A stretch of 64,000 nucleotides of DNA from Burkholderiaceae bacterium (GCA_919902775.1 CAKKRJ010000003.1:124001-188000), one strand, 5' to 3'; shown: positions 44,523-56,197, counted from the stretch's first letter. The notes: generated by a model not told the origin, from the letters alone. Program-made: numbers and translations.

Positions 44523-45680
44523 TTACAGCTCTTCGATGCGGCGCGGCGGGTAGCTGTCCCAGGCTTGGCAGCCGGGGCAATGCCAGAAGTGTTCTTTGGC
44601 TTCAAACCCGCAAGCGGCGCAGCGGTAGCGGGCCAAGGGTCGGATGGCCTGTTCCAGTGCTTTTTGCACCGGGGCGGGGACATGGCCGGTTGCGGTGCCT
44701 TCGTCGCTCAGCCAGCGGGTGGCTGCCATCAAGGAGGCGTGTTGGTCCAGATGCTTCAAAAAGCGTTGACGCGATGCGGCAGAACCTTCGGGAGTTTGCG
44801 ACGCCAGTGCCACGATGGCTTCCAGCACATCGATGCCGGGCTGTTTGCCGTAATGTGTTTCCAGCAGGTTCGTGGCCTGTGGCGTCAAACCAGCGGCTTG
44901 CGCTGCCTTGGCCAAACTGGCAGCGGCCAGCGGCGCTGCAGCGTGCGCATGCGCAAACAGCGTGGACAAAGTTTCGTAGGCCGCTTGGGGCTGACCCAGA
45001 GACAGTTGCAGTTGCCCCAGCAAGATCCGTGGCCTGGCGGCATCGGGTGTGGCTTGCATGGCGGTTGTCAACAATTGCTGGGCTTGCGCGACATCCCCTT
45101 GCTGCACGGCTTCACGCGCTTGCTCGCATTGGTAGTGCGCCATGCGCATGTCGAAATTCGCTTCGCCCGACTTTTCAAGAAGTCTGGCCACCCGGGCAGC
45201 TTCCGGCCACTCGCGTGAGCGTTCATAAATGGCCAGACGTGCCAGGCGCGCCTGGCCTTCGTAGGAGGTGCCTTCCAGTTTGCGCAGGGCTTCTTCCGCA
45301 CGGTCCAATAAACCCGCTTTCAGGAAGTCGAGCGCCAAGCCGTGCTGGGCACGCTGCCGATCGGCGCTGCTCAAGTCGGCCCGGGACAGCAGGTGTTCGT
45401 GCACGCGCACGGCACGGTCGTATTCGCCTCTGCGGCGAAACAGGTTGCCCAAAGCAAAGTGCAGCTCCGAGGTGTCGGGGTCGTTTTGAACGGCTTCGAT
45501 GAAGGCGTCAATGGCTTTGTCTTGCTGCTCATTGAGCAGGTAGTTCAAGCCTTTGAAGTAAGCCCGCGGGGCTTGCCGGTTGGCGATGCGCATCTGGCGC
45601 AAATCCAGGCGTGACGCGATCCAGCCCAAAGCAAAAGCGGCGGGCAAGCCCAGCAAAATCCAGGTCAGGTCAAGTTCCAT
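44523..45680 (-). CDS. lapB: Lipopolysaccharide assembly protein B
   Basis: 385 residues: one N-terminal membrane anchor (LTWILLGLPAAFALGWIAS), TPR repeats across about 35-320 and a C-terminal rubredoxin-like zinc/iron site CAACGFEAKEHFWHCPGC. LapB (YciM) links LPS synthesis to FtsH-mediated control of LpxC at the inner membrane. Its start overlaps the lapA end by 11 bases, the usual lapA-lapB pair. Confidence 0.94.
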   Translation of the reverse strand: MELDLTWILLGLPAAFALGWIASRLDLRQMRIANRQAPRAYFKGLNYLLNEQQDKAIDAFIEAVQNDPDTSELHFALGNLFRRRGEYDRAVRVHEHLLSRADLSSADRQRAQHGLALDFLKAGLLDRAEEALRKLEGTSYEGQARLARLAIYERSREWPEAARVARLLEKSGEANFDMRMAHYQCEQAREAVQQGDVAQAQQLLTTAMQATPDAARPRILLGQLQLSLGQPQAAYETLSTLFAHAHAAAPLAAASLAKAAQAAGLTPQATNLLETHYGKQPGIDVLEAIVALASQTPEGSAASRQRFLKHLDQHASLMAATRWLSDEGTATGHVPAPVQKALEQAIRPLARYRCAACGFEAKEHFWHCPGCQAWDSYPPRRIEEL

Positions 45681-45957
45681 GGGGGGTCTCAGGCGCAGGG
45701 GTGGGTTCGGTTTTGTCCAGGGGGTTCATGCGAAGGCTGCGGCGATGTCGCCACCATCTGGGCACCATGCCGAGCACCCCCACCATGACGCCCAGACTGA
45801 ACGCAGAAAGCACCACCAGAACGGTCGGGGCTGACCAGAAGGTGCCGAAAAAGAAATTGACGCGCGTTTCTTGCTGGTTATTCAGCGCAAAAGCGAACAG
45901 TGTAAAAAAGACAGCGGCTTTCAGTAGCCACTGAAGCAGCCGAAGCAAACGTTTCAT
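45670..45957 (-). CDS. lapA: Lipopolysaccharide assembly protein A domain protein
   Basis: 95-residue inner-membrane protein with two hydrophobic helices separated by NNQQETRVNFFFG, the LapA pattern. Partner of LapB, overlapping its gene. It follows ihfB by 133 bases on the same strand. Confidence 0.9.
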   Translation of the reverse strand: MKRLLRLLQWLLKAAVFFTLFAFALNNQQETRVNFFFGTFWSAPTVLVVLSAFSLGVMVGVLGMVPRWWRHRRSLRMNPLDKTEPTPAPETPHGT

Positions 45958-46090
45958 GGAAGACCTCGGAATCTGGCTTCATTCTAATGGGGGCTTTTCT
46001 GGCCACAAACGGCATGGGCGTCGGTATAGGTGCCGTGCCATTGCCGTGGTGGGAAACCTGTGCCCACTTTCCAGTGTGCAGCCCCACCGA

Positions 46091-46405
46091 TCAGTCGGGG
46101 GTGTTGCCTGTGCCTTGGGATGCAGTGCCTGCATCCACGGCTTCGCGCAATGCTTTGCCAGGTTTGAAATGGGGGACCCGTTTTTCCGGAATCTGAACGC
46201 TTTCGCCCGAGCGCGGGTTGCGGCCAACACGCGGGGGGCGACGGTTGATGGAGAAGCTGCCAAAGCCCCGAATCTCGATGCGGTGGCCTTTGACCAGCGC
46301 ATCGCTGATGGCGTCCAGCACCGTCTTGACGGCCAGTTCGGCGTCTCGGTGGGTCAGCTGTGCAAAGCGGGCAGCCAGTTCTTCAACCAGATCGGAGCGG
46401 GTCAT
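46091..46405 (-). CDS. ihfB: Integration host factor subunit beta
   Basis: 104-residue HU/IHF-family DNA-bending protein. [14 protein letters not shown] start, DNA arm [21 protein letters not shown] with the intercalating proline region, and a short extra C-terminal tail. Works with IhfA in replication, recombination and sigma54 promoter bending. Downstream of rpsA, the standard order. Confidence 0.97.
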   Translation of the reverse strand: MTRSDLVEELAARFAQLTHRDAELAVKTVLDAISDALVKGHRIEIRGFGSFSINRRPPRVGRNPRSGESVQIPEKRVPHFKPGKALREAVDAGTASQGTGNTPD

Positions 46406-46453
46406 GGTGTCAATTCGTTGTTCAGGGGGCTTGCTGGTGTGGGTAGGGGTCTG

Positions 46454-46490
46454 AAAAAAAGCCTGCCCCTATGACAGGGGGCAGGCTTTT
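46454..46490 (-). terminator. Terminator between rpsA and ihfB
   Basis: Stem AAAAGCCTGCCCC / GGGGCAGGCTTTT with T-runs on both ends, just 31 bases after the rpsA stop. It ends rpsA transcription, perhaps partly, letting some read-through into ihfB. Confidence 0.9.
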
Positions 46491-46520
46491 CAGACAGCAA
46501 GCGTCTTCAGATCAAAGAGA

Positions 46521-48200
46521 TCAGTTGTTGTCCAACTTGGCACGCAACAAAGCGCCCAGGCTGGTGGTGCCGGCGTTTTCACGCGAAGACTGCTGCGACA
46601 GGGAAGCCATGGCTTCTTGCTGGTCCACAGCGTCCTTGGCTTTGATGGACAGCTGGATGTTGCGGGTCTTGCGATCCACGTTCACCACCACGGCAGTCAC
46701 TTCGTCGCCGACTTTCAGCACGTGGCTGGCGTCTTCCACGCGGTCACGCGAGATTTCGCTGACACGCAGGTAACCGACGATGTCTTCGCCCAGGTCGATT
46801 TCAGCGCCCTTGGCATCCACAGTCTTGACCTTGCCGGTGACGGTTTGGCCTTTGTCGTTGATCGACACGAAGGTGGTGAAAGGATCGGAGTCGAGCTGTT
46901 TGATGCCCAAGCTGATGCGTTCGCGGTCCACGTCCACAGCCAAGACCAAAGCCTCGACTTCTTGACCCTTCTTGAATTCGCGCACGGCGTTTTCGCCGGT
47001 TTCGTTCCAGGACAGGTCAGACAGGTGCACCAGACCGTCGATGCCAGCAGCCAGGCCAACGAACACGCCGAAGTCGGTGATCGACTTGATCGGGCCCTTG
47101 ACGCGGTCGCCGCGCTTGGTGTTTTGAGCAAACTCTTGCCATGGGTTGGCACGGCACTGCTTCATGCCCAAGCTGATGCGGCGCTTGTCTTCGTCGATCT
47201 CGAGGACCATGACTTCGACTTCGTCACCCAGGGCAACGATTTTGGAAGGGGCCACGTTCTTGTTGGTCCAGTCCATTTCAGACACGTGCACCAAGCCTTC
47301 GATGCCGGGTTCGAGTTCCACAAACGCGCCGTAGTCGGCGATGTTGGTGATCTTGCCGAACATGCGGGTGCCCTGTGGGTAGCGGCGGTTGACGCCCATC
47401 CAAGGATCGTCGCCCATTTGCTTGAGGCCCAAGGACACGCGGTTTTTCTCGGTGTCGAACTTGAGGATCTTGGCGGTGATTTCCTGACCAGCAGTGACCA
47501 CTTCGGAAGGGTGACGGACACGGCGCCATGCCATGTCGGTGATGTGCAGCAGGCCGTCGATGCCGCCCAGGTCCACGAATGCACCGTATTCGGTGATGTT
47601 CTTGACGACACCGTGAACGATGGAGCCTTCGCGCAGGGTTTCCATCAGTTTGGCGCGCTCTTCGCCCATGGAGGCTTCCACCACAGCGCGGCGTGACAAC
47701 ACGACGTTGTTGCGCTTGCGGTCGAGTTTGATGACCTTGAATTCCAGGGTCTTGTTCTCGTAGGGAGACAGGTCTTTGGTAGGACGTGTGTCGACCAAAG
47801 AACCGGGCAAGAAAGCGCGGATGCCGTTGACCAGAACGGTCAGGCCACCCTTGACTTTGCCGCTGGTCACGCCAGTGACGAATTCGCCGGATTCCAGGGC
47901 TTTTTCCAGAGACATCCACGAAGCCAGACGCTTGGCGGTGTCGCGGGACAAGATGGTGTCGCCGTAGCCGTTTTCGATGGAGCCGATGGCCACCGAGACA
48001 AAGTCGCCGACCTGGACTTCAACTTCACCCTGGTCGTTCTTGAACTCTTCGAGGGGCACGTAGGACTCGGACTTGAGACCGGCGTTGACCACAACGAAGT
48101 TGTGTTCGATGCGCACCACTTCAGCGGTGATGACTTCACCAGGGCGCATTTCGGTACGTTGCAGGGATTCCTCAAAGAGGGCGGCAAAAGATTCAGACAT
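46521..48200 (-). CDS. rpsA: 30S ribosomal protein S1
   Basis: 559 residues, close to the 557 of E. coli. Six S1 RNA-binding domains follow one another, seen as repeats of patterns such as [40 protein letters not shown] and [20 protein letters not shown]. Brings mRNA to the ribosome. Preceded by the aroA/cmk gene, as in most proteobacteria (cmk-rpsA-ihfB). Confidence 0.98.
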   Translation of the reverse strand: MSESFAALFEESLQRTEMRPGEVITAEVVRIEHNFVVVNAGLKSESYVPLEEFKNDQGEVEVQVGDFVSVAIGSIENGYGDTILSRDTAKRLASWMSLEKALESGEFVTGVTSGKVKGGLTVLVNGIRAFLPGSLVDTRPTKDLSPYENKTLEFKVIKLDRKRNNVVLSRRAVVEASMGEERAKLMETLREGSIVHGVVKNITEYGAFVDLGGIDGLLHITDMAWRRVRHPSEVVTAGQEITAKILKFDTEKNRVSLGLKQMGDDPWMGVNRRYPQGTRMFGKITNIADYGAFVELEPGIEGLVHVSEMDWTNKNVAPSKIVALGDEVEVMVLEIDEDKRRISLGMKQCRANPWQEFAQNTKRGDRVKGPIKSITDFGVFVGLAAGIDGLVHLSDLSWNETGENAVREFKKGQEVEALVLAVDVDRERISLGIKQLDSDPFTTFVSINDKGQTVTGKVKTVDAKGAEIDLGEDIVGYLRVSEISRDRVEDASHVLKVGDEVTAVVVNVDRKTRNIQLSIKAKDAVDQQEAMASLSQQSSRENAGTTSLGALLRAKLDNN

Positions 48201-48401
48201 GTAATTTCCTCATCCACAAGACAGGACTGACGAACGCGACATGCGTCGTTTCCAGGAGCTGACTGTGGCGGTTGCTGGTGCGGTGTGAACCGCGGTTGGT
48301 TTCAAAAATCCACGCTGCCAGTGTGCAAGCTACACGAAGAGAGCGGCGTGGAAGCTTCATTCAGCCCGCACAGGGCGGGCTGGGTGGCCGTTCCCGGTCT
48401 T
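48201..48401 (-). promoter_or_regulatory. Intergenic region between aroA/cmk and rpsA
   Basis: The 201-base gap should hold the rpsA promoter and leader, which in E. coli mediates S1 autocontrol. A strong hairpin AGCCCGC / GCGGGCT (48363-48381) lies close to the aroA/cmk end but lacks a T-run. I could not define a convincing promoter. Confidence 0.35.
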
Positions 48402-50393
48402 TCAACCGAAAACCTGCCGACTTTGCCACCAGACCATCACCTGTTCCACCGAGGCTTCGATGGTCAAGGACGAGTTGTCCAGTTGCAAGGCATCTTGTGC
48501 GGGCCGGAGGGGCGCAACGCTGCGGGACATGTCCCGGGCATCGCGCGCTTCCAAGTCAGCGCGAAGAGCGTCGATGTTAGCCGAAAAACCCTTAGAAATC
48601 AATTGCTTATGCCGTCTTTCGGCGCGTTGGGCCGCGTTGGCGGTCAAAAACACCTTCAAAGGGGCGTTTGGAAAGATCACCGTGCCCATGTCGCGGCCAT
48701 CGGCCAGCAGGCCAGGCAGTCGGCGAAAGCTGTGTTGCAGCTGCACCAAAGCCTCGCGCACAGCGGGCAGCACCGAGACTTTGGAGGCGTTCATGCCGCC
48801 TTGTTCGCTGCGGATGGCATCGGTCACGTCCACGCCGCCCAGCAGGACCTGATCGCCTTCAAAGTGCACAGGCAGTTGGCGGGCCAGGTCGGCGATGCGG
48901 GTTTCGTCGGCGGCTTCCAGCGTCAGACCTGCCTGTAGCGCCGCATGGGCCGTGACGCGGTACAGCGCGCCTGAATCAAGGTAGTGGTAGCCCAACTGCG
49001 CAGCCACGCGGCTGGCGAGCGTCCCTTTGCCCGAAGCGGTGGGGCCGTCGATGCAAATGACGGGGATGTCCAAGGTGTTGGCGTGCGCCACCGAAAACAA
49101 AGCCTCGAAGTAATCGGGGAAGGTTTTGGCCACGCATTTGGGGTCTTCAATGCGCACTGGAATCTGGTCGGCGTTGAAAGCGGCCAGGGAAAAGCACATG
49201 GCCACGCGGTGGTCGTCATAGGTGTGGATGCTGGCCGCTTGCCACTGGCCCTTGGGCAAGGGGTGGATGCGCAGCCAGTCGGGGCCTTCTTCCACGGTGG
49301 CGCCCAGTTTGCGGCATTCGGCGGCCATGGCCACGATGCGGTCGGTTTCTTTGACCCGCCAGCTGGCGATGTTGCGCAGCAGGGTGGGGCCGTCGGCATA
49401 CAGCGCCATCACGGCCAGTGTCATGGCGGCGTCGGGGATGTGGTTGCAGTCGAGCGTGATCCCTTTGAGGGGCCAGGCACCCCGGCGTATTGCAAGCCAG
49501 TTGGGGCCGCTGGTCACCTGGGCGCCCATTTGGGTGGCGGCTTCCACGAAACGGATGTCCCCCTGGATGGAGTCGGCGCCCACGCCGTTGATGCGGATGC
49601 CATCGCCTTGTGCGATGGCACCCAGTGCGATGAAGTAGCTGGCCGAAGAGGCATCTGCCTCGACGTGGATCGTGCCGGGCGACTGGTAGCGGCTGCCCGC
49701 CGGGATCACAAAGCGTTGCCAGCCGTGCCGTTCCACGGCAATGCCGTAGCGTTCCAGCAGATTGAGGGTGATTTCGATGTAGGGTTTGCTGATGAGTTCG
49801 CCGATCACCTCGATGGTGATGCTGCGGTCCTGGGCCGCCAGCGGCAAGGCCATGAGCAAGGCGGTGAGGAACTGGCTGGAGACATCGCCACGCACCGGGA
49901 TGGGGGCGTCCAGTTTCAGCTTGGGCTGGCCAATGCGCAGAGGCGGAAAGCCGGTGTTGCCCAGGTAGTCGATGTGGCAGCCCAGCTCGCGCAGCGCATC
50001 GACCAGATCACCGATGGGGCGCTCGTGCATGCGGGGCACACCTTTGAGTGTGAAGTCGCCACCCAGCACCGAGAGCGCTGCGGTGAGTGGGCGCATGGCC
50101 GTGCCGGCATTGCCCATGAAAAATTCAATCGCGTCGTGGTGTGCGTGCTGGCCGCCCAGACCCGTGATGGTGACGGTGCTGCCGTCGGCGTGCACACCAC
50201 AGCCCAGTTGGCGCAAGGCTGCCAGCATCACGCGGGTGTCGTCCGAGTCCAGCAGATCGTGGACCACCGTGGTGCCCTGGCACAAAGCCGAGAGCAGCAG
50301 CACGCGGTTGGAGATGCTTTTGGAGCCGGGCAGGGTGACCGTGCCGGATGCACCTTGCAGCGGTGGAAGGTCGAGGAAAGCGGTGGCGAACAT
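48402..50393 (-). CDS. aroA/cmk: Bifunctional EPSP synthase / cytidylate kinase (AroA-Cmk fusion)
   Basis: 663 residues in one uninterrupted frame. Residues 1-430 are 3-phosphoshikimate 1-carboxyvinyltransferase ([44 protein letters not shown]), making the shikimate-pathway intermediate EPSP. From about 440 begins CMP kinase with P-loop [16 protein letters not shown] and [14 protein letters not shown]. In most bacteria these are adjacent separate genes; the fusion is known in several Comamonadaceae. Lies in tyrA-aroA/cmk-rpsA order, 6 bases after tyrA. Confidence 0.97.
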   Translation of the reverse strand: MFATAFLDLPPLQGASGTVTLPGSKSISNRVLLLSALCQGTTVVHDLLDSDDTRVMLAALRQLGCGVHADGSTVTITGLGGQHAHHDAIEFFMGNAGTAMRPLTAALSVLGGDFTLKGVPRMHERPIGDLVDALRELGCHIDYLGNTGFPPLRIGQPKLKLDAPIPVRGDVSSQFLTALLMALPLAAQDRSITIEVIGELISKPYIEITLNLLERYGIAVERHGWQRFVIPAGSRYQSPGTIHVEADASSASYFIALGAIAQGDGIRINGVGADSIQGDIRFVEAATQMGAQVTSGPNWLAIRRGAWPLKGITLDCNHIPDAAMTLAVMALYADGPTLLRNIASWRVKETDRIVAMAAECRKLGATVEEGPDWLRIHPLPKGQWQAASIHTYDDHRVAMCFSLAAFNADQIPVRIEDPKCVAKTFPDYFEALFSVAHANTLDIPVICIDGPTASGKGTLASRVAAQLGYHYLDSGALYRVTAHAALQAGLTLEAADETRIADLARQLPVHFEGDQVLLGGVDVTDAIRSEQGGMNASKVSVLPAVREALVQLQHSFRRLPGLLADGRDMGTVIFPNAPLKVFLTANAAQRAERRHKQLISKGFSANIDALRADLEARDARDMSRSVAPLRPAQDALQLDNSSLTIEASVEQVMVWWQSRQVFG

Positions 50394-50399
50394 GTTTTT

Positions 50400-51320
50400 T
50401 TAAGTCTCGGAATGGGGGTGGCAGGCGTTGCCCGCTTGCAGTGTCCAGGCCGAACGCACGCTGCTGGCCTGGTCAATCAGTTGCTCCAGGGTGTGTGTGT
50501 CGCCTTGCTTCAAGGCATTTTCAAGCTGCGCCAGCGCCGCACGGAAATGCCCCACTTGTGTGAGCACTTCGGCATGGTTGGCGCTCAGGATGTCGCGCCA
50601 GACGCACGCATCGCTGGCCGCAATCCGTGAAAAATCCCGAAAGCCTGGGCCGGCCATGTCCAGAAAAGCGGCACCCTGGGCTTGCGTCGTCAAGGCGTTG
50701 ACCGCAGCAAAGGCCAGCAGATGGGGCAAGTGGCTGACCGCAGCAAAGGTGGCGTCATGGGTTTCGGGCGTCATGGTGCTGACGTGGCTGCCCATCGCGG
50801 TCCACACCGCGTGCGCCGTCTGCAGCCTGTGGATGCCGGTTTGGGGCAAAGGCGTGAGGATGGTGCGGCGGTTTTGGTACAAGGTGCTGTCGGCATGTTC
50901 AATGCCCGCGACTTCTTTGCCCGCAATCGGGTGAGCCGGCACAAAGCAGGGCAGGCGTTCGCCCAAAGTGGCCATGGCCGCAGCCACCACATCGCACTTG
51001 GTCGAGCCCACATCCATCAGCAAGGCATCCGGTTGCAGCGCATCGCGCATGGCCGTAAAGCTGCTGTGCATGGCGCCGACAGGCACGGCCAGCAACACCA
51101 GATCTGCGCCTTGCACCGCTTCGGCCACACTGGTGCAGGCTTGGTCGATGACTTGGAGTTCCACCGCGCGCTGGCGGGTTTTTTCAGAAGCGCTGAAGCC
51201 CGCGATGGTGTGCACCAGACCGGCTTGGCGCAGGGCCAACGCAAACGAGCCGCCCATCAGGCCGCAGCCGATCAAGGCCAGTCGTGCGAAGCGTGGCGCG
51301 GTCGGGCGCTCGGGTGTCAT
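50400..51320 (-). CDS. tyrA: Prephenate dehydrogenase
   Basis: 306 residues from ATG 51320, which overlaps the pheA stop by ATGA. N-terminal Rossmann fold LALIGCGLMGGSFALALRQA for NAD(P)+, then the helical dimer domain with HPIAGKEVAGIEHAD, a conserved prephenate-site pattern. Converts prephenate to 4-hydroxyphenylpyruvate for tyrosine. Part of the gyrA-serC-pheA-tyrA-aroA run. Confidence 0.96.
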   Translation of the reverse strand: MTPERPTAPRFARLALIGCGLMGGSFALALRQAGLVHTIAGFSASEKTRQRAVELQVIDQACTSVAEAVQGADLVLLAVPVGAMHSSFTAMRDALQPDALLMDVGSTKCDVVAAAMATLGERLPCFVPAHPIAGKEVAGIEHADSTLYQNRRTILTPLPQTGIHRLQTAHAVWTAMGSHVSTMTPETHDATFAAVSHLPHLLAFAAVNALTTQAQGAAFLDMAGPGFRDFSRIAASDACVWRDILSANHAEVLTQVGHFRAALAQLENALKQGDTHTLEQLIDQASSVRSAWTLQAGNACHPHSET

Positions 51321-52417
51321 TCGGAAACGGGGTAAGAACCCAGCACCTTGTAGAAAGCACAAAGCCCTTGCAGCTCTTGCAAGGCAGCGGCCACATTCGG
51401 TTCGCTGATATGGCCTTGCAGGTCGATGTAGAAGTAGTACTCCCACTGGCCCGACTTGGCGGGGCGCGACTCGAAGCGGGTCATGGACACGCCGTTGTTT
51501 TTGAGCGGCACCAGCAAGTCGTGCACGGCACCAGGACGGTTGGGCACCGACACCACCAAGCTGGTGCAGTCCTTGCCCGAAGCCGGTGGCGTGGCCAGGG
51601 TGTTGGGCAAGGCAATCACGGCAAAGCGGGTGCGGTTGAACGCCTCATCCTGGATGGCGTGGTGCACGATGTGCAAACCAAATTGGCTGGCGGCGCGCTC
51701 GCTGGCCAGGGCCGCCCATGCCGGGTTGGTGGCTGCCAGGCGGGCACCTTCGGCGTTGCTGGACACGGCGCGGCGCTCGACGTGCGGCAAATGCTTGGCC
51801 AACCAGCCTTGGCACTGGGCCAAGGCTTGGGGGTGGGCCATTACGACCTCAATGCCTGCGTCCGAGTTGAGTTGGCGCAGCAGGTTGAAGCGCACCTGCA
51901 AGCTGACTTCACCGACCACATGCACGGGTGAGCGCAAGAACAAATCCAGCGAGCGGGCCACCACACCTTCGGTGGAATTTTCCATGCCGACCACGCCGTA
52001 CTGGGCGGTGCCTGCGGCGGTGGCATGGAAGACTTCGTCAAAGTTGGCGCAGTAAATCAGGTTGGCTGCGCTGCCGAAAAACTCGATGGCGGCTTGTTCG
52101 CAAAACGTGCCTTGGGGACCCAGCACCGCCACGCGTTGCGGTGCTTCAAGGGCCAGGCAGGCCGACATGATTTCGCGCCAGATGGAGGCCACGTGCTCGT
52201 TCTTGAGTGGGCCGGGGTTGGCTTGGGTGATTTTGTCGATCACCTGTGCCACGCGGTCGGGGCGAAAAAAGGGAGAGCCTTCGGCGCGCTTGATCTCGCC
52301 CACTTGTTCGGCCACATGGGCGCGCTGGTTCAGCAGGTTCAGCAGCTGTTTGTCCAGCGCGTCAATCTGCACGCGCAGGGCACCCAGGGCATCCGACTGA
52401 ATGGGTTGTTGGCTCAT
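51317..52417 (-). CDS. pheA: Bifunctional chorismate mutase / prephenate dehydratase
   Basis: 366 residues: AroQ-type chorismate mutase (about 8-95, LRVQIDALDKQLLNLLNQRA), prephenate dehydratase (about 100-275, AVLGPQGTFCEQAAIEFF) and a C-terminal ACT domain with the phenylalanine-binding ESRP (TRFESRPAKSGQWEYYFYID). Feedback inhibition by phenylalanine is expected. Upstream of tyrA, downstream of serC. Confidence 0.97.
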   Translation of the reverse strand: MSQQPIQSDALGALRVQIDALDKQLLNLLNQRAHVAEQVGEIKRAEGSPFFRPDRVAQVIDKITQANPGPLKNEHVASIWREIMSACLALEAPQRVAVLGPQGTFCEQAAIEFFGSAANLIYCANFDEVFHATAAGTAQYGVVGMENSTEGVVARSLDLFLRSPVHVVGEVSLQVRFNLLRQLNSDAGIEVVMAHPQALAQCQGWLAKHLPHVERRAVSSNAEGARLAATNPAWAALASERAASQFGLHIVHHAIQDEAFNRTRFAVIALPNTLATPPASGKDCTSLVVSVPNRPGAVHDLLVPLKNNGVSMTRFESRPAKSGQWEYYFYIDLQGHISEPNVAAALQELQGLCAFYKVLGSYPVSE

Positions 52418-52444
52418 GTCCGCAAGTCTTTCTGGCGGCCTCGT

Positions 52445-53536
52445 TCAGGCCTGGGTTTTTTCAAATTCGCGCATGTAGGCCACCAAGGCCTGCACGCCTT
52501 CAAGGGGCATGGCGTTGTAAATACTGGCCCGCATGCCGCCCACCGATTTGTGGCCTTTGAGTTGCAACAAGTTGCGCGCTTTGGCGCCTGCCAAAAAGGC
52601 CTCGTTGCGCGACTCATCGCGCAGGAAAAATGGCACATTCATGCGCGATCGGCAGTCTTTGGCGACCTTGTTCACGTACAGGCTGGAGCTGTCCAGAAAG
52701 TCGTAGAGCAGTTGCGCTTTGGCGATGTTGCGTTGCGCCATGGCCGCGATGCCGCCTTGCTTCTTGAGCCATTGGAACACCAGCCCTGCGATGTAGATGC
52801 TGTAGGTCGGTGGTGTGTTGTACATCGATTGGTTGTCGGCCACCAGTTGGTAGTCAAAGGCGCTGGGGCAGTGGGGCAGGGCGTGGCCGATCAGGTCTTC
52901 GCGCACGATGACCAGGGTCAGGCCCGCGGGCCCCAGGTTTTTCTGCGCACCGCCAAAGGCCAGGCCCACGCGGGACCAGTCCACCGAACGCGATGCCACA
53001 TGGGAGGAAAAATCGACCACCAGCGGCGCGTCGCAGCCCAGGGCTTTCAGGTCAGGCAGTTCATGAAATTCCACGCCATGGATGGTCTCGTTGCCACAGA
53101 TGTGCACGTAGCGGCTGTCGGCGCCAATGTGCCAGGAGGCAGGCGATGGCAGGGTGGTGAAGCCATCGCTTTGTGCCGATGCGGCCACGCGAGCCGCGCC
53201 GTATTTGCTGGCTTCTTTGAGTGACTTTTGGCTCCAGCTGCCGGTCAGCACAAAATCCATGGCACCGCCATGCGACAGGTTCAGCGGCACGATGGCGTTT
53301 TCGGCCAGGCCGCCGCCTTGCATGAACAGGATTTTGAAGTGTGCAGGCACCGCCAGCAGTTCGCGCAAGTCGGCTTCGGCTTGCTCATAAATGCTGATGA
53401 ATTCTTTGCCCCGGTGGCTCATCTCCATCACGCTCATGCCTGAACCGTGCCAGTCGAGCATCTCTGCTGCGGCTTGTTGCAACACGGCCTCGGGCATGAC
53501 GGCTGGACCTGCCGAGAAGTTGAAAGCGCGTCCCAT
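52445..53536 (-). CDS. serC: Phosphoserine aminotransferase
   Basis: 363-residue PLP enzyme of serine and pyridoxine synthesis. It opens [20 protein letters not shown], the SerC signature, and the PLP lysine sits in [14 protein letters not shown]. Three bases after gyrA on the same strand, forming the conserved gyrA-serC-pheA run. Confidence 0.97.
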   Translation of the reverse strand: MGRAFNFSAGPAVMPEAVLQQAAAEMLDWHGSGMSVMEMSHRGKEFISIYEQAEADLRELLAVPAHFKILFMQGGGLAENAIVPLNLSHGGAMDFVLTGSWSQKSLKEASKYGAARVAASAQSDGFTTLPSPASWHIGADSRYVHICGNETIHGVEFHELPDLKALGCDAPLVVDFSSHVASRSVDWSRVGLAFGGAQKNLGPAGLTLVIVREDLIGHALPHCPSAFDYQLVADNQSMYNTPPTYSIYIAGLVFQWLKKQGGIAAMAQRNIAKAQLLYDFLDSSSLYVNKVAKDCRSRMNVPFFLRDESRNEAFLAGAKARNLLQLKGHKSVGGMRASIYNAMPLEGVQALVAYMREFEKTQA

Positions 53537-53539
53537 TAC

Positions 53540-56197
53540 TTATTCCGCGTCAGGTGTGTTCTCGTCAGGCGCACCATCGGTGTCACCTTCTGTGGCATCG
53601 TTTTCGGATACGTTCGCGTCGTTTTCCACAATGCGCTGCAAGCCAGACAGCTTGGCGCCTTCGTCCAAGCCGATCAAGGTCACGCCTTGCGTGGCACGAC
53701 CCAGTTCGCGGATTTCGGCCACGCGGGTGCGCACCAAAACGCCGGTGTCGGTGATCAGCATGATTTCGTCGTCGGCGTGCACCAAGGTGGCCGCCACCAC
53801 TTTGCCATTGCGCTCGGATTGCTGGATGGCGATCATGCCCTTGGTGCCACGGCCATGTCGGGTGTATTCGGCAATGGAGGTGCGCTTGCCGTAACCGTTT
53901 TCGGTGGCCGTCAACACGCTTTGTGTTTCGTCTCCAGCGACCAGCATGGCGATCACGCTCTGGTTTTCTTCAATCATCATGCCGCGCACACCGCGCGCGC
54001 TGCGGCCCAGTGGGCGCACATCGTTTTCGTCAAAACGCACCGCCTTGCCGCCATCGCTGAACAGCATCACGTCGTGTTGACCGTTGGTGAGGGCCGCGCC
54101 GATCAGGAAGTCGCCTTCGTCCAGATTGACCGCGATGATGCCGCCTTTGCGCGGGTTGCTGAACTCGTCCAGCGAAGTCTTTTTGACGGTGCCCATGGAC
54201 GTGCCCATGAACACATAGTGGTCGGCAGGAAAAGTACGCATGCCGCCGGTGAGGGCCAGCACGACGTTGATTTTCTCGCCTTCTTGCAAGGGGAACATGT
54301 TGACGATGGGACGGCCGCGTGAGCCGCGTGAGCCGGCGGGCACTTCCCAGACCTTGAGCCAGTACAGGCGGCCACGGTTCGAGAAGCACAGCAGGTAGTC
54401 GTGCGTGTTGGCGATGAAGAGCTGGTCAATCCAGTCGTCTTCTTTGGTGGCCGCTGCTTGCTTGCCACGTCCACCACGTTTTTGGGAGCGGTATTCGCTG
54501 AGTGGCTGGCTCTTGATGTAACCGCTGTGCGACAGGGTCACGACCATGTCGGTGGGTGTGATCAGGTCTTCGGTGGACAGGTCTTGCGCGCTGTGCTCGA
54601 TCTCGCTGCGGCGAGCGCCGATTTTGGTTTGACCGAACTCCTGACGCACGGTGCCCAGTTCGTCACCAATGATGGTCGAGACACGTTCAGGTTTGGCCAG
54701 AATGTCCAGCAAGTCTTCGATCTCGGCCATGACTTCTTTGTATTCGGCCACGATCTTGTCTTGCTCCAGGCCGGTCAGGCGCTGCAGACGCATTTGCAAG
54801 ATTTCTTGCGCTTGCGTGTCGGACAGGCGGTACAGGCCGTCTTGTCCCAGCCCATATTCACGCTCCAGGCCTTCTGGGCGGTAGTCGTCGGCATTGATCA
54901 CCGAGCCGTCTTGGCGGGCGCGGGTCAGCATGGTGCGCACCATCTGGCTGTCCCATGCGCGGGTCATCAATTCAGCCTTGGCGACGGGAGGGGTCGGTGC
55001 CCCACGGATGATGGCAATGAAATCGTCGATGTTGGCCAAAGCCACCGCCAGGCCTTCCAGCACATGGCCACGGTCACGCGCCTTGCGCAGCTCAAACACG
55101 GTGCGGCGTGTGACCACTTCGCGGCGGTGTTGCAAGAAGACCTGAATCAGGTCTTTCAGGTTGCACAGCTTGGGCTGACCGTCAATCAGGGCCACCATGT
55201 TCATGCCAAAGGTGTCTTGCAGCTGGGTCTGCTTGTAGAGGTTGTTCAGCACCACCTCAGGCACGGCACCACGTTTGAGCTCGATCACCAGGCGCATGCC
55301 TGATTTGTCGGATTCGTCCTGGATGTGGCTGATGTCTTCGATTTTCTTTTCGTGAACCAACTCGGCCATGCGCTCTTGCAAGGTCTTTTTGTTGACCTGG
55401 TAGGGCAGCTCGTCGACGACGATGCACTGGCGCTGGCCTTTGTCGATGTCTTCAAAATGGCACTTGGCCCGCATGATCACGCGGCCGCGGCCGGTGCGGT
55501 AGCCGTCCTTCACGCCAGCCATGCCGTAGATGATGGCACCCGTCGGGAAGTCGGGTGCCGGAACAATTTCCATCAATTCGTCAATGGATGCTTCGGGGTT
55601 GCGCAGCAGGTGCAGGCAGGCGTCCACCACCTCGTTCAGGTTGTGCGGCGGGATGTTGGTGGCCATACCGACCGCAATACCACCTGAGCCGTTGATCAAC
55701 AAGTTGGGCAGGCGCGAAGGCAATACCAGGGGCTCTTTTTCCGAGCCATCGTAGTTGGGGCCAAAGTCGACGGTTTCCTTGTCGATGTCGTCCAGCATTT
55801 CGTGGGCGATCTTGGCCAGACGGATCTCGGTGTAACGCATGGCGGCTGCACTGTCGCCGTCTACCGAGCCGAAGTTGCCTTGGCCGTCCACCAACATATG
55901 GCGCATCGAAAAATCTTGCGCCATGCGGACGATGGTGTCGTACACCGACTGGTCGCCATGGGGGTGGTATTTACCGATCACATCACCCACGATACGGGCC
56001 GACTTCTTGTAGGCGCGGTTCCAGTCGTTGTTCAACTCGTGCATGGCGAACAAAACGCGGCGGTGGACAGGCTTCAGTCCATCGCGGGCATCGGGCAAGG
56101 CGCGGCCCACAATCACGCTCATGGCGTAATCGAGGTAGCTGCGCCGCATTTCCTCTTCCAGACTGATGGGCAGTGTTTCTTTGGCGAACTGGGTCAT
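53540..56197 (-). CDS. gyrA: DNA gyrase subunit A
   Basis: 885 residues from ATG 56197 ([10 protein letters not shown]); earlier in-frame Met codons give no conserved sequence. N-terminal breakage-reunion domain with catalytic Tyr in [11 protein letters not shown] near residue 122, C-terminal beta-pinwheel with the GyrA box QKRGGRGKQ. Introduces negative supercoils with GyrB. In the quinolone-resistance region the segment reads [13 protein letters not shown], so residue 83 is Gln and 84 Ser where E. coli has Ser83-Ala84. Confidence 0.98.
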   Translation of the reverse strand: MTQFAKETLPISLEEEMRRSYLDYAMSVIVGRALPDARDGLKPVHRRVLFAMHELNNDWNRAYKKSARIVGDVIGKYHPHGDQSVYDTIVRMAQDFSMRHMLVDGQGNFGSVDGDSAAAMRYTEIRLAKIAHEMLDDIDKETVDFGPNYDGSEKEPLVLPSRLPNLLINGSGGIAVGMATNIPPHNLNEVVDACLHLLRNPEASIDELMEIVPAPDFPTGAIIYGMAGVKDGYRTGRGRVIMRAKCHFEDIDKGQRQCIVVDELPYQVNKKTLQERMAELVHEKKIEDISHIQDESDKSGMRLVIELKRGAVPEVVLNNLYKQTQLQDTFGMNMVALIDGQPKLCNLKDLIQVFLQHRREVVTRRTVFELRKARDRGHVLEGLAVALANIDDFIAIIRGAPTPPVAKAELMTRAWDSQMVRTMLTRARQDGSVINADDYRPEGLEREYGLGQDGLYRLSDTQAQEILQMRLQRLTGLEQDKIVAEYKEVMAEIEDLLDILAKPERVSTIIGDELGTVRQEFGQTKIGARRSEIEHSAQDLSTEDLITPTDMVVTLSHSGYIKSQPLSEYRSQKRGGRGKQAAATKEDDWIDQLFIANTHDYLLCFSNRGRLYWLKVWEVPAGSRGSRGRPIVNMFPLQEGEKINVVLALTGGMRTFPADHYVFMGTSMGTVKKTSLDEFSNPRKGGIIAVNLDEGDFLIGAALTNGQHDVMLFSDGGKAVRFDENDVRPLGRSARGVRGMMIEENQSVIAMLVAGDETQSVLTATENGYGKRTSIAEYTRHGRGTKGMIAIQQSERNGKVVAATLVHADDEIMLITDTGVLVRTRVAEIRELGRATQGVTLIGLDEGAKLSGLQRIVENDANVSENDATEGDTDGAPDENTPDAE

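Noticed and set aside
48363..48381. Terminator of aroA/cmk or rpsA
   Set aside because: Stable stem but no T-run on the minus strand, and it lies upstream of the aroA/cmk stop relative to transcription of rpsA.
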